A DNA stretch of 64,000 nucleotides from Paraspadella gotoi. Lineage: Eukaryota > Chaetognatha. This document shows, piece after piece, positions 36,291 to 48,900 of the stretch (within the stretch, counting starts at the first letter, position 1; each line of letters begins with the position of its first letter). A model generated the notes under the pieces. The model was given only the letters and a program-made list of their open reading frames with translations. It was not told the DNA's origin and ran no database searches. The stretch covers positions 272,206 to 336,205 of the forward strand of contig JBJCIZ010000744.1 in assembly GCA_051294375.1 (NCBI GenBank). The letters run 5' to 3'. Position numbers and translations under genes: made by a program.

Positions 36291-38465
36291 TAAGAATTGA
36301 AAATTTCGGATTCTCTCTGGGGATAGACCCCGTCAAAAGAAACAATGGAGAGCCGAGGCACCTATCGGTTGGTGACCGGACGCCTTTTTTTTATTCGGAT
36401 CTTCTATCGCCGTGTATTCGCAATGTTCGTTCGCGAGAGACAGGGCATCATTGAATTATACGAGCCAGATATTTATTTGTTCGCTTGCCGTAATCACGAC
36501 TCTTCCGGCGGCCAACGAGCATTCATGGGCGATACGATTAGTCTAGAGATAGAGAGAGTGGACCGTTTGTTGTCGTCGCGTGCGGCGACGCAATTTGAAA
36601 TTTTCATTTTAAATCGATCGCTTCATCTTGCGATCCCTCGTTCTTCATCATTGGCGTCATAGTGACTTTCGCTTGCGGCTGATTGGTAGAAGTCCACCGT
36701 CCGCAGGCGAACTCCTTGATTACTCACGAATTGCAAATGGGCGCCAACCATTTTTTTTGTTGTTCTCGTTTGCCTCTTCATGTGTTCTTGGTATCCGTTT
36801 AATTTGTTTTGTCTATTCCATTTGATTCTCTATCTCTCATCAAACATTCCTTCAATTTTAGTTTGGTGACAATTTACATATAGCTTTATCAAAAAATATT
36901 ATGTTGCATGATAAAGTGATCGCGTAATTATTGGTTAATCCCGTTCGTTCTGACATTTTGCTGAAATATTGACTGTATTTCACGTACTTTGTCCTTTCTA
37001 ACCATCGATGTCCAAAGCATAATCGTTCCACTCTCTCTCTCTCTCTCTATCACTCTCGTCATCTCTCTGCGTCCGGTTCTCTCTCTCTCTCTAAATCTCC
37101 TAAAGCCATCTGCCGTTTCTTGCGGATTAATGCAAAATGGCGGGAAAATGAGACAAAGAGGGCGCGCTCGTTCGCTCCGATCGTCATGCTCGCACGGCTT
37201 TGGATTTCGGTTATTTTCGACTGTGTGAAGATTTCACTAGCCATAACGGATTTTCTTCGAAATACTAATTCCTTCGCGTTCTTGGGTTCTGTCTGGCAAC
37301 AATATGTTAGCAACCAGGACTTTCATTACGAAACATAATACTCTTGAAGAGATTAATTCCTTAGCACTAACGAAAGGCGTGCGTACGAAAATTAGTTATT
37401 CATTTTTTCTTTTTTCTAATAAAAACTTTTTAACTAATTTATTCTCTAATATTTTTACCTGTGAACACAAACATTACTAAGTGCACAAGTTAAACTTATT
37501 GTATGAAAGTGGGACAAACAAATATAAAAATTATCGCTTTATCATTTAATATTAAGCTATCCTGCCGCCTGCGCTTTGGACAGGGCTTTGGTGGTTTAAA
37601 GCCTCCATCACTGCTTACAAGATATGACTTAGCAAGTCCGGCTGGCAAGCTTTCAAATTCAAGACTCTTCTCAGCAGTCTCGTTTCATTCACTCCCAGAG
37701 TACCTGGCGTATCCCCTAATCAACTGAAGTGGCTATACTAATTTCAAAGAAATGGTTCGAATTGTATAAACGACAACTCCCTTAGCTATTTTATGTATTG
37801 GTAGGTATTCTTAGTAAGTGTTAGTATTTTCGTATTTTAGTATTATAGTTATTTAGTATTGTTAGATTATTCTTAGTAATTTTATTTTTTTAGTATTCTA
37901 ATATTCTTAGTAATCGTTAGTTTATAGTAGTTCTACGTATTTTAGTTATTTCTTTGTAATGTATAGTATTTTAGTATTGTGTAGTATTTGTTCCTCCTAA
38001 ACGTGATTCAATCATTTTCGCGGCAGCTTTTTTTGCATCATGTCACGGACGTATTTCGGAAGGAACAGCGTCCACTGTTCCGATGCGAGACGCTAACTCT
38101 GTGCCGTCAGCGCCCACTCCCTCCCTCCTCCTCCTCCTCCTCACACACTCCTCTCTTCCCCTACTCTATTTTTATCGTCCAAGAGGGGAAAATGGGTCTG
38201 CCCGAACGAGAGTTTTTATCGTCTCGTCCTTAAGTCGGCATCGAGCGCGGCGGTAAAATGGGAGAACAGATCAGAGGAGAAGAGGAGGAGATGCGGGCCG
38301 GCCGGGATGCGTTGGGTGTGCGCAGGGCCGGCGGTGCCGTAAGAATGTTGCGGCGCAGGACGAAGAGCGCGCCGCGGGAACAGTAAGCCGCCGGGCGCTC
38401 TAGAGAGAGGTTAGCATCTGTCGGTCCTCTCCTACGAGAGACGGATGCCTGGGGGGGGGGGCCCC
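36290..38465. repeat. Giant palindrome 4, left arm
   Basis: Imperfect reverse complement of 40320-42240. Landmarks: GGCACCTATCGGTTGGT (36358), TTCATGGGCGATACG (36522), GATCGCGTAATTATTGGTTA (36918), GGCTTTGGTGGTTTAAAGCC (37581), AGTATTnTTAG repeats (37795-37985), and CGGGCCGGCCGGGATGCGTT (38294). No gene recognised. Confidence 0.85.
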
Positions 38466-38563
38466 GGGAGGGGACGACGGTGCCGGAAAATTGTGAGAGA
38501 AGTCCGGAAAAGCAGAGAGATGAGAAAGGAGAGTGACAGATTCATTTCGGCTGTTTAGTTTTT

Positions 38564-38752
38564 TATGGCGAATCCAAATCTGTTCTTTAAAATGAAAAAA
38601 AATTATTTTGAAATTTTTTGATTTTTTAAGGATATTACTACATAAATAATTGAATTTACCATACTGTTATGCTTAAAAAATGTTTAAAGGTTTTAAAATT
38701 TATTAATTACTTGTCCATAAGCAGCAAAAAAATAATGTTCAATCGCTCAATC
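38564..38752. repeat. Dispersed ~200-bp repeat, copy 2
   Basis: Same orientation and order of segments as 33800-34010, slightly shorter through small deletions. Lies in the loop of palindrome 4. Confidence 0.7.
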
Positions 38753-38988
38753 TTTTCATCACTCCACCCTAATGTACATGTACAATATACATTGTACAAT
38801 ATCATTGAGATATCTTTGTCTCCTTAATCAATTTTATCCCGATGAGCTCAGAACAATTACAAAAGTGAATAGCAAGGTATGATTTATTCTGAAATACATG
38901 TTCTTTTTTGGTCCTTTCTATACCCATTTTCTGAATCCTGACAACTAGGATTTCAAATGTGGAACCCTGAGGGAAAAAATGTGTCTAC

Positions 38989-39533
38989 GGCTTTCTTTTC
39001 CGAGAGTGCCCCATTTCTATTCGTTTATCCCAGAATTTAATTTTAAACCTAATATTTAACCTAACCCTAACCTAATGCTACCCTAACCCTAAAACTTATC
39101 CTTAATTTTTAACCTTAACTTCTAAACGCTAATCCTTAACCTAAATCCCAAACCCTCATAACAAACCAGGTCCTTAACCTTAATCCCTAACCTTAATCCC
39201 TAACCTTAATCCCNNNNNNNNNNNNNNNNNNNNNNNNNNNNNNNNNNNNNNNNNNNNNNNNNNNNNNNNNNNNNNNNNNNNNNNNNNNNNNNNNNNNNNN
39301 NNNNNNNNNNNNNNNNNNNNNNNNNNNNNNNNNNNNNNNNNNNNNNNNNNNNNNNNNNNNNNNNNNNNNNNNNNNNNNNNNNNNNNNNNNNNNNNNNNNN
39401 NNNNNNNNNTAACCTTAATCCCTAACCTTAATCCCTAACCTTAATCCCTCACTTCTAAACTTATCTTTTACTAAAAAGAATAACTCAATTCAGAATTTAA
39501 GATAAAATGTGTCGATCTGGGAAAATAGGACCC
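38989..39533. mobile_element. Telomere-like-core TIR element, copy c (contains a 196-N gap)
   Basis: Left end GGCTTTCTTTTCCGAGAGTG then CCCC; right end TCGATCTGGGAAAATAGGAC then CC. The core is CTAACCCTAACC and ACCTTAATCCCTA repeats up to and after the gap at 39214-39409, so the gap is probably a collapsed part of the array. Confidence 0.6.
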
Positions 39534-39712
39534 AAAAATATTTGGGTAAACTTGAGCCACGTGTTTGGAATTTTGAAAGAAATAATTTTGACAGCAAAAA
39601 AAAAAGTTGGTTTCGTCGACCTGAAAAATATGCAAATGAGTTTTTGGACCGTCACACTTTTTTTTTGTCGGATGGTATCGTTGGAATNNNNNNNNNNNNN
39701 NNNNNNNNNNNN

Positions 39713-40135
39713 TTCCGCCGTTCGGTCGCCGTCGCCGTCCGGTCGTTCGGTCGGCTCGCTCGGTCCGGTCGGCTTCGGTCGGCCTCGGTCGCGTCGCGTC
39801 GCGTCGGTCGCGTCGGCTCGCGTCCCGCCGCTCGGTCGCGTCGGTCGGCTCGGGCGTTCGCGGCTATCGGCGTCGGTCGGGTCTGTCGGTCGGGTTCTGT
39901 CGCCCCGTCGCGCGGTCGGTCAGGTCGGCCTCGGTCGCGTCGGTCGGGTCGGCTCGGATTCGTCGGTCGGTCGGTCGGGTTCGCGTCGGTCGGTCGGTCG
40001 GTCGGGCGATCGGTCGTCGCCCGTCGGCTCGCGTTCGCGTTGGTCTGTCGGTCCCGGTCGCCGCGGCTACGGTCGCGGCTCGCTCGCGTCGAGCTCCCGG
40101 TCGCGCTCGGTCGGTCGGTCTGTCGGTCGCATTTT
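39713..40135. repeat. Degenerate CGGTCG-rich array
   Basis: About 420 bp almost wholly of CGGTCG, GTCGGTCG and CGCGTCGG words, GC-rich. Two overlapping frames read as Arg/Ser/Val/Gly repeats on the + strand; this is what such a repeat gives in any frame, so I do not call a gene. Bordered on the left by a 25-N gap. Confidence 0.8.
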
Positions 40136-40319
40136 TCTTGTCTTTTAACTTGTTGGGCTGGAGAATGAAAGTAAATTATAATTCAAGTTTTCTATATTTT
40201 TTACTCCACAACAGACACAGGAAATGAATCTGTCAACTCTTCTTTCTCCTCTCTCTCTCTTCGCTCGCTCAATTTCCCGGCCGCGCCCACTCCTCCCCCA
40301 CCCAAGGTTCATCGCCGTC

Positions 40320-42240
40320 TCTCGTAGGAGAGGACGACAATGAACTCTCTTAGGCGCCGGCGCTTTGTGTCCCCGGCGCGCTCTCGTCCGCGCCGCATTC
40401 TACGGCGCCGGCCTGCGCCACCCACGCATCCGCCGGCCCGCATCTCTCTCTCTCTCTGTCTTCTCCCATTTCCCGGCGTCGGATGCCGTACTTAAGGACG
40501 AGACGAAAAATTCGGGGCAGACATTTCCCCTCTTGACGATAAATGGAGGAGGAAGAGAGAGTAGGAGGAGGAGGAGGAGGAGGAAGTGGGCGTGACGGGA
40601 GAGCTTCGTCGGAGTGACGCGTTCTTCGAAATACGTCGTGAATGAGAAAAAAAGTGGGAAAATGATATCATTTAGAAAAAATACTAAAATACTAAAATAC
40701 TAAATTACAAGAATACTAAAATACTAGAATACTATAATACTAAATTACTAGAATATTAGAATACTAAAAAAATAAAATACTAAAATAATAAAATACTAAA
40801 TAACTATAATACTAAAATACGAAAATACTAAATTACTAGAATACTACAATACTAAAATAGTAAAGGGAGTGGTCGTTTTATACAATTGAAACATTCTTTG
40901 AAATAGTATACCACTTCATTGATAGGGAAGCCAGGTACTCTGGGAGTGAATGAACGAGACTGTGAGAGAGTCTTGATTGAAAGCTTGCAGGGACTTGCTA
41001 AGTCATTATCTTGTAAGAGTGATGGAGGCTTTAAACCACCAAAGCCTGTCCAAAGTCAGGGGCAGGATAGCTTAATTATTAAATGAAAGGATAATTTTTA
41101 TATTTGTTGTCCCTATTTCATACAAAATAATGTGACTAGTAATGTTTGTGTTCACAGGTAAAAATAAAGAGAGAATTTAGTAAAGTTTTTATTAGAAAAA
41201 AAGAAAAATGAATAATAATTTCGTCGACGTTTCCGTTGCTAAGGAATTTCTCTTCAAGGATTTTGTTGCTAATGGCTCCGTTGCTAACATATTAGTTGCC
41301 AACGAACCAAGACGCGAAGGAATTAGTTTTCGAAGGAAATCCCGTGCTAAGCGAATCCGCTCTACGTTTTCCTTTTAACCGCTCGAAAACCGAAATCACA
41401 AAGCGTCGGATGACGCACGAGCGACGAGCGCCCTCTTTTGTTCTCATTTTCCCCGCCATTTGTTTGATTAAATCGCGAACGGTGGCGTTTAGGAGATTTT
41501 GAGAGAGACGAGAGAGGAAGAGAGAGAGAGAGAGATTGGACGATATTGCGTTTGGACATCGAGGTTAGAAAGGAAGAGTAAGTGAAATAAGTCAATATTC
41601 AGAAATGTCAAGAACGAACGGATTAACCAATAATTAACGCGATCACTTTATCAGTGAACATAAATTTTTGTAACTATTGTAAATATGTACAAACTAAAAT
41701 TGAAGGAATGTTTGATGAGAGATAGAAATCAAATGAATAGAAAACAAATTAAACGGATAAAGAACAATGAAGAGCAAAACGAGAAAACAAAAAAAATGGT
41801 TGGCGCCATTTTGAATCCGTGAGGAATCAAGGATTCGCCGAGGTGGATTTCTACCAATCAGCGCAAAGCGAGAAGTCACTATGAGCCAATGAGAAAACGA
41901 GGATCGAATGAATGAAGCGTCGATTTAAAATGAAAATTTAAATTGCGTCGCCGACGGACGAACAAAGGTTCCGACGCCGCCACAACAACGACGCCCATGG
42001 AATGCCTTTGGCGCCGGGAAACGTGATTGGCTCGAACAAAGAAACTCCCGGCAAAACAAGAGTCCCGGCGCCGGAGAGAAATTGGAATACCCGGCGAGGA
42101 AGAACCGAATAAAAGGCGCCGGACCAACCGATAGGTGCCGGTTCCTATTGTTCTTTGACGGGCGGCGTCACTCTCGGCGTAACACGGCGTCGTCCGGTAT
42201 GAAAATCGTCTGCCGAAAATCGGAAAAATTCAAATTTGGT
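40320..42240. repeat. Giant palindrome 4, right arm
   Basis: Reverse complement of 36290-38465, from TCTCTCGTAGGAGAGGAC to the region near AAATTCAAATTTGG. The AATACTAAA-type array at 40675-40865 mirrors 37795-37985. CCAAT and GGCGCC motifs cluster at 41990-42125. Confidence 0.85.
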
Positions 42241-43450
42241 TTTCGTCTTGAAGTTTTATCCTGTTTCAATTTAATTAAGATATTCAAAAGGTCTGAAGTC
42301 AATTTAGATATCGATAACATTTTAACAATTAGCTTTTAAAGAAAACAATAAAAAACGAGCTGATATTTTAAAACCTAAACAAAAAAAGTATAGAATGACA
42401 AATTGAAATACGTATTTTCTTTCAACCTGAAAATGTGAACATACTAAAAATAAAACGATTAAAAAAACTTAAAGGCGAAACCAATCTGTGACATTCGGAA
42501 GATCTTAAGACTTAAGGGAAATATGTTTGACAATTTATTTTTAAAATGGTAAAATGGTGATGACATTGATGCGGCGACCGTTTTTGAATAGATAATTTAA
42601 TTAATTCTGTTTAAATATTGTAAAGATTATAATTTTCAACTTTTAATAAACTTTAATCAATGAGTTTTAATTTGAAACTAACACTTATCGTTGAAATTAC
42701 AATGAAAAAAAAATGTTTTGGTTACTCTAACATTTATGATATTTTTAAAATAAGTAATGAACCATTAATAAAATGATTAATAAAAAATAAAGTTTTATTA
42801 AAATATTATTAAAAATAATCTCATCGCAGAGGAATAAATTTAATAGTTTTTACAATTCCCTCTTTAATTTTATTTTTTATTTAAATTTTGTTGCTAAAAT
42901 TCGGCCGATCGACCGAAGATCCTCTGTAACCGATGCGTCGACGCATCTCAAGACCCGTTATTCCCTCCGCACCGACGCAGGACGAGACTTTCGTTTTTTT
43001 TATTCCCGCTAGAGGCGCTCTTGATTTGCGTTTCTGTCCCCGGGGCCGGCGGGGCCGCCTTCGCTCCCACGTATACATTACTCTTGCCCCCTGGGGTTTT
43101 ACGAGACCGGATTTTTTAAAAATCTTTTCACTTCGGACTGAGGATTTGTGAATGGCGGCGCCACGCTGTGAAATTGTCGCGGAAGCTTTCGTCCTGTGAA
43201 ACGCATGTGTCGACGCAACGGTACGCGGCGACTCGGCGTGACAGAACACATCACGATGCAGTCAAGCTTTATCTATGTCACAGAACTGCATCATACCAAC
43301 GCATCCCGTCGCGCCCCCACTTGGCCACGCTCCCACGCAAATTCTCACCAAATGATCAAAGTGAAAAACGCGTGAGCTCATTTTTTGGGACCCGCCTCAG
43401 TTCTCTTCCGATCCGTCTTCTCACAGTTCAGGTTCCGAAATTTCATTGTG
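42240..43450. other. AT-rich then CpG-rich sequence, no gene firmly recognised
   Basis: 42240-42900 is AT-rich. 42900-43400 is CpG-rich with GTCGACGCA repeats (CGATGCGTCGACGCATC at 42929) and an ATGGCGGCGCC start-like sequence at 43152 whose frame closes after 15 codons. It may be a promoter region. Confidence 0.4.
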
Positions 43451-43453
43451 AAC

Positions 43454-43874
43454 TGGGCCTTATTTTACCAAATCGCCCCATTTCATTTTTAATTCAAAAT
43501 TTAGCTTTTAGGTTAAAAGATTTGGTTAAAGGATTCGTTTAGGGATTAAGTGGATTAGGGATTAGATTAAGGTTAGGGATTAGGTTAGTGTTTAGATTAA
43601 GAGATTAGATTAAGATTAGGGATTAGGTTAGTGATTGGATTAAGGGATTAGATTAAGGTTAGGGATTAGGTTAGTGCTTAGATTAAGGGAGTAACATTCA
43701 GGTTTAGGGGTTAAGGTTAAAGATTTTGGATTAGTGTTTAGTCTTATGGTTAAGTAATAGATTAGGGTTAGGGATAATGGTTAGGGATTAGAATTAAAGT
43801 TTAGTAATGAATAATTATTAAATAATAATATAAAATTAAAATTAAGTTCAGGGGGCCTTTCGGGAAAGAAAGCC
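43454..43874. mobile_element. Telomere-like-core TIR element, copy d
   Basis: Left end GGGCCTTATTTTACCAAATC then GCCCC, right end GGGGGCCTTTCGGGAAAGAA then AGCC. The core is GATTAGGGATTAGGTTAGTG-type repeats, about 250 bp. Confidence 0.6.
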
Positions 43875-46800
43875 GTGGACCGTTTAGTTACTAGTCAGTG
43901 TGGTAAACAGTGTAGTTAGGTTAGGATGCTTTTGAGAGTTCCAGTTTTACAGTTCTGACTGTTCTGACTGTTCTCACAGTTCCCTTCGTCGCTTCCTCCT
44001 CATTCGACCGACAGGCGAAGAAAAAAATGGTTTTNNNNNNNNNNGGTGAGATGGGAGAATGGAAGAATGAAGAGACGGAAATTATGAGGATGTGTATTAA
44101 ACTATTATTCATTGAAAAGGAAGAATAGAAAGTATAAAAAATTTTAAAAAAGTCGATAAAAAAGTGAAATGAGATTAAGAGTAATAAAACGAGAAGGAAG
44201 TATATTTATTATTTATTTATTTATTATTCAATAAGGATTTTTAGGAAAGAAAACCTAAACCTAAACGAACGATGGAATAAAAATTAATAATGAATCGGAA
44301 AAGAGAAAAGAAGACGAAAAAGAAAAGAAAAGAAAAGAAAAAAAGGAAAGGAAAGGAAAGGAAAGGANNNNNNNNNNNNNNNNNNNNNNNNNNNNNNNNN
44401 NNNNNNNNNNNNNNNNNNNNNNNNNNNNNNNNNNNNNNNNNNNNNNNNNNNNNNNNNNNNNNNNNNNNNNNNNNNNNNNNNNNNNNNNNNNNNNNNNNNN
44501 NNNNNNNNNNNNNNNNNNNNNNNNNNNNNNNNNNNNNNNNNNNNNNNNNNNNNNNNNAAAAGAAAAGAAAAGAAAAGAAAAGGAAAGGAAAAGAAAAAGA
44601 GAAGAAGAATGACGGGAGAGGCTATGCGACGGGCGGAATTGTTGACTGTCGCCATGGGAACGAAGCGAGAACAAACGACGGCGCTGCGAACTAGAAACTC
44701 TTCCGCGGAAACAAAAAACAAAAGATCACGACGAAAATTGTGGCTGAAAAAATTGCTCCGTTTCTTTCTTTGAGATTAAATAGGGAAAAATTGTAACAAA
44801 AAAAATAAGAGAGAGAGAGAGANNNNNNNNNNNNNNNNNNNNNNNNNNNNNNNNNNNNNNNNNNNNNNNNNNNNNNNNNNNNNNNNNNNNNNNNNNNNNN
44901 NNNNNNNNNNNNNNNNNNNNNNNNNNNNNNNNNNNNNNNNNNNNNNNNNNNNNNNNNNNNNNNNNNNNNNNNNNNNGAGAGACAAAGAAATAACAAAATA
45001 TTGCCAGAATTTCGATTTTGTTTTATTAGTTAAGAAACGTTTTTAATATTAACAAACACACTGACTACTTTGCTATTAAGTTATAAATGTTAAAACTTGA
45101 AACAGAAATAAAAGCGAAGTAAAAATTCTTCTTTCGTCTCGATTTCTCAGAAATGACGTTAGCCTCTTGTTTTGATCGACGTTCACGCGAATTGTAACGG
45201 CAGTAATCGTAAACCTCTCTCTCTCTCTCTCTCTCTCTCTCNNNNNNNNNNNNNNNNNNNNNNNNNNNNNNNNNNNNNNNNNNNNNNNNNNNNNNNNNNN
45301 NNNNNNNNNNNNNNNNNNNNNNNNNNNNNNNNNNNNNNNNNNNNNNNNNNNNNNNNNNNNNNNNNNNNNNNNNNNNNNNNNNNNNNNNNNNNNNNNNNNN
45401 NNNNNNNNNNNNNNNNNNNNNNNNNNNNNNNNNNNNNNNNNNNNNNNNNNNNNNNNNNNNNNNNNNNNNNNNNNNNNNNNNNNNNNNTCTCTCATTTGTC
45501 TTAACCCTTTTCTTCGTGCCGGAAAGGATTGGAAAACAGGGCCGCTGGACATGTGGCCGCGTGGTCAAACGTCGGTGGTGGGCGTGGACTGACGAGGTCT
45601 CTGGTCAATGCGCTCAATCTGGCCAATGAGGTAACGCGGCGGCAGCGGCTGCGGCGACTGCATATCGCGGTCAGGCTCGCGGTCGATAAGAGGCAGGAAC
45701 CAGGAAAGGGGTGTGGAAGATACGAAAGAGGGATGTAGAAGGGGTTGATCCGGTGTAGGGTTTGAGTGGTGGGGGTTAGAAGGGTCAGAGGGGGGTGACC
45801 GTTAGCGCCGCGGGCGGACGGAAAATCGAGCGCGAGCGAAGGGACTTCCATCCCTAATTTTGTTCTTTGTTTCCTGTTTACTTTTTTGTTTTGTTTTTTT
45901 TCCCTATCTTCATTTCGTTTTTTGTTTTCGTTTATAATTATCATGCTGTTTGCATCATTCAAAAGCACAAAAAAACAAACTATATATATATAGAAATACC
46001 TGAGCTCGTATATTTGTTTGAATACAAGATTTCACCTTAATTGTAAGTTGACAAAATTTTTTTCCGGCAGTCANNNNNNNNNNNNNNNNNNNNNNNNNNN
46101 NNNNNNNNNNNNNNNNNNNNNNNNNNNNNNNNNNNNNNNNNNNNNNNNNNNNNNNNNNNNNNNNNNNNNNNNNNNNNNNNNNNNNNNNNNNNNNNNNNNN
46201 NNNNNNNNNNNNNNNNNNNNNNNNNNNNNNNNNNNNNNNNNNNNNNNNNNNNNNNNNNNNNNNNNNNNNNNNNNNNNNNNNNNNNNNNNNNNNNNNNNNN
46301 NNNNNNNNNNNNNNNNNNNNNNNNNNNNNNNNNNNNNNNNNNNNNNNNNNNNNNNNNNNNNNNNNNNNNNNNNNNNNNNNNNNNNNNNNNNNNNNNNNNN
46401 NNNNNNNNNNNNNNNNNNNNNNNNNNNNNNNNNNNNNNNNNNNNNNNNNNNNNNNNNNNNNNNNNNNNNNNNNNNNNNNNNNNNNNNNNNNNNNNNNNNN
46501 NNNNNNNNNNNNNNNNNNNNNNNNNNNNNNNNNNNNNNNNNNNNNNNNNNNNNNNNNNNNNNNNNNNNNNNNNNNNNNNNNNNNNNNNNNNNNNNNNNNN
46601 NNNNNNNNNNNNNNNNNNNNNNNNNNNNNNNNNNNNNNNNNNNNNNNNNNNNNNNNNNNNNNNNNNNNNNNNNNNNNNNNNNNNNNNNNNNNNNNNNNNN
46701 NNNNNNNNNNNNNNNNNNNNNNNNNNNNNNNNNNNNNNNNNNNNNNNNNNNNNNNNNNNNNNNNNNNNNNNNNNNNNNNNNNNNNNNNNNNNNNNNNNNN

Positions 46801-47358
46801 NNNNNNNNNNNNNNNNNNNNNNNNNNNNNNNNNNNNNNNNNNNNNNNNNNNNNNNNNNNNNNNNNNNNNNNNCTCTCTCATTGTTAGAGATAAATTCTTA
46901 GAATATTACTAAATGAGATTGAATTCATGAATCTCATTTGCATGTAGTATTAAAATATTGCTTTATGTTCTGTTTTAATATTAGGTCTATTAAATATAAA
47001 TATATTTTCTATTCATACTACATTTTTAAACATATAAAATTTTATTTTTAACAGCCATGAAATAACTCAGTCAGAGAATGTCATTCGACAACGAAAAGGA
47101 CTTCGTTTCCTTCCCGCTTTTCGGTCATCGTTTAAAATCAATAAAGTTGGAGGAAAAAAAGGCGAGGTGGTCTCGCCCTGGTAGAAATGGCGTGTGGATG
47201 AAAGANNNNNNNNNNNNNNNNNNNNNNNNNNNNNNNNNNNNNNNNNNNNNNNNNNNNNNNNNNNNNNNNNNNNNNNNNNNNNNNNNNNNNNNNNNNNNNN
47301 NNNNNNNNNNNNNNNNNNNNNNNNNNNNNNNNNNNNNNNNNNNNNNNNNNNNNNNNNN

Positions 47359-47395
<37 letters not shown>

Positions 47396-48900
47396 TGTAA
47401 AAATAAAAACGGAAGAGGAAGCCTCTGGCAGAGAGATAGAGACAGAGACGAAACGCAATGACGCCGCACGACATTCGTCACGAGCCGCGACGCCCCTTTT
47501 CGGGAACCGGCGCCGTCGATTCCAAGGTTCCCGGCGGATTTGCGACTCGGGATGTCGCTTTGAGGTCCAAGAAACAAATGAACATTGAAATTGAAAAGTA
47601 AATCGAAAAATAGAAATAGAAAATATAAATATAAATACAATAGGTACAATCCAAATACAAAAGGGAAATACTAAACTAAATTTAATTTATATTTGTAGCG
47701 TGCGCTGTCCATTTTAGACTATTTTTATTCAATTATGACCCAGTGTGTCACAGAGTAAAGTCATCAGATCAAACACACTTGGTTTCCGGTTCCATAACAA
47801 CTCGTTATTAATCCTCCCCGCGTTGTGATCTCCAAAGCCTCGTTCCAAGTCTTAGCTGCTAGACTAAAGTGAGTTGAACAAATCCTAGAGTGAGTTGAAC
47901 AAATCCTAGAGTGAGTTGAACAAATCCTGTTCGTTGTTCAGCAAACTTCGTTCTTGATCTGAAAAAAAAATAATGATGATAAGACTAATANNNNNNNNNN
48001 NNNNNNNNNNNNNNNNNNNNNNNNNNNNNNNNNNNNNNNNNNNNNNNNNNNNNNNNNNNNNNNNNNNNNNNNNNNNNNNNNNNNNNNNNNNNNNNNNNNN
48101 NNNNNNNNNNNNNNNNNNNNNNNNNNNNNNNNNNNNNNNNNNNNNNNNNNNNNNNNNNNNNNNNNNNNNNNNNNNNNNNNNNNNNNNNNNNNNNNNNNNN
48201 NNNNNNNNNNNNNNNNNNNNNNNNNNNNNNNNNNNNNNNNNNNNNNNNNNNNNNNNNNNGCCGACATAATATACTCACAACACGATTTCATATGTCAATT
48301 TTTCAATAAGTATTTTATAATATTATAAAATTGAGCATAGCTGAACACGAAAGTAACTTGAAATTTTCATACTAACAAAATTATTCCAGTCATTCAAAAA
48401 CAGCCATCTTTGAGCAAGCAAGCAACATCCTCGTTTTAAGTATAATTTCAACCTTTCCGATTTGACAAAATCTTTCTTTTTTCTTTCTTTTTTTGGTCAA
48501 AATACTAGTAGAAAAAAAGAAAACCCCCGACATTTTTTAGGTGTTTAAAACCACTATAACTCACAGAGTTAACCTGAATTTTATTTTCCTCGGCGGAAAA
48601 AAAAGGGAAGTAACATTCCAGAGCGGAAGGAAAGAAAAGAGCTTTTTCGCAAACTGCAGTCGTAAAAAAATTAGAATGTTGATTCCCAACGGGATCAAAC
48701 GTTTTGACTATATTTTTTTACCTTCTTCTCGATCGTGTTACAACTCTGTTTCACTTGATTATGCGTGTTATGTATACTCTTGATTCTGATCTTCTTGGCG
48801 CGTTTTTTCCTGAAACGATTGAAAATTTACCGCCTCTTTCCTGCCCTTTTAAATTTTTTATAATTGTGGATAAACTTTTTGGCCTTGAAATATTGTTATA
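43875..48900. other. Gap-rich region with microsatellite-bounded N runs
   Basis: N runs at 44035-44044, 44368-44557 (flanked by AAAAG/AAAGG repeats), 44823-44976 (GA), 45242-45487 (CT), 46074-46872, 47206-47358 (GA) and 47991-48259. Sequence between them shows no convincing gene. A GC-rich frame at 45529-45738 is not recognised. A 21-bp GAGTGAGTTGAACAAATCCT repeat x3 lies at 47868-47929. Confidence 0.6.

Noticed and set aside
39507-40168. Two overlapping Arg/Ser-rich open frames over 200 codons
   Set aside because: Both run through the CGGTCG array and a 25-N gap. Any frame of such a repeat stays open, and no domain is visible.
46018-46887. Nearly 300-codon open frames on both strands
   Set aside because: They consist almost wholly of N bases.
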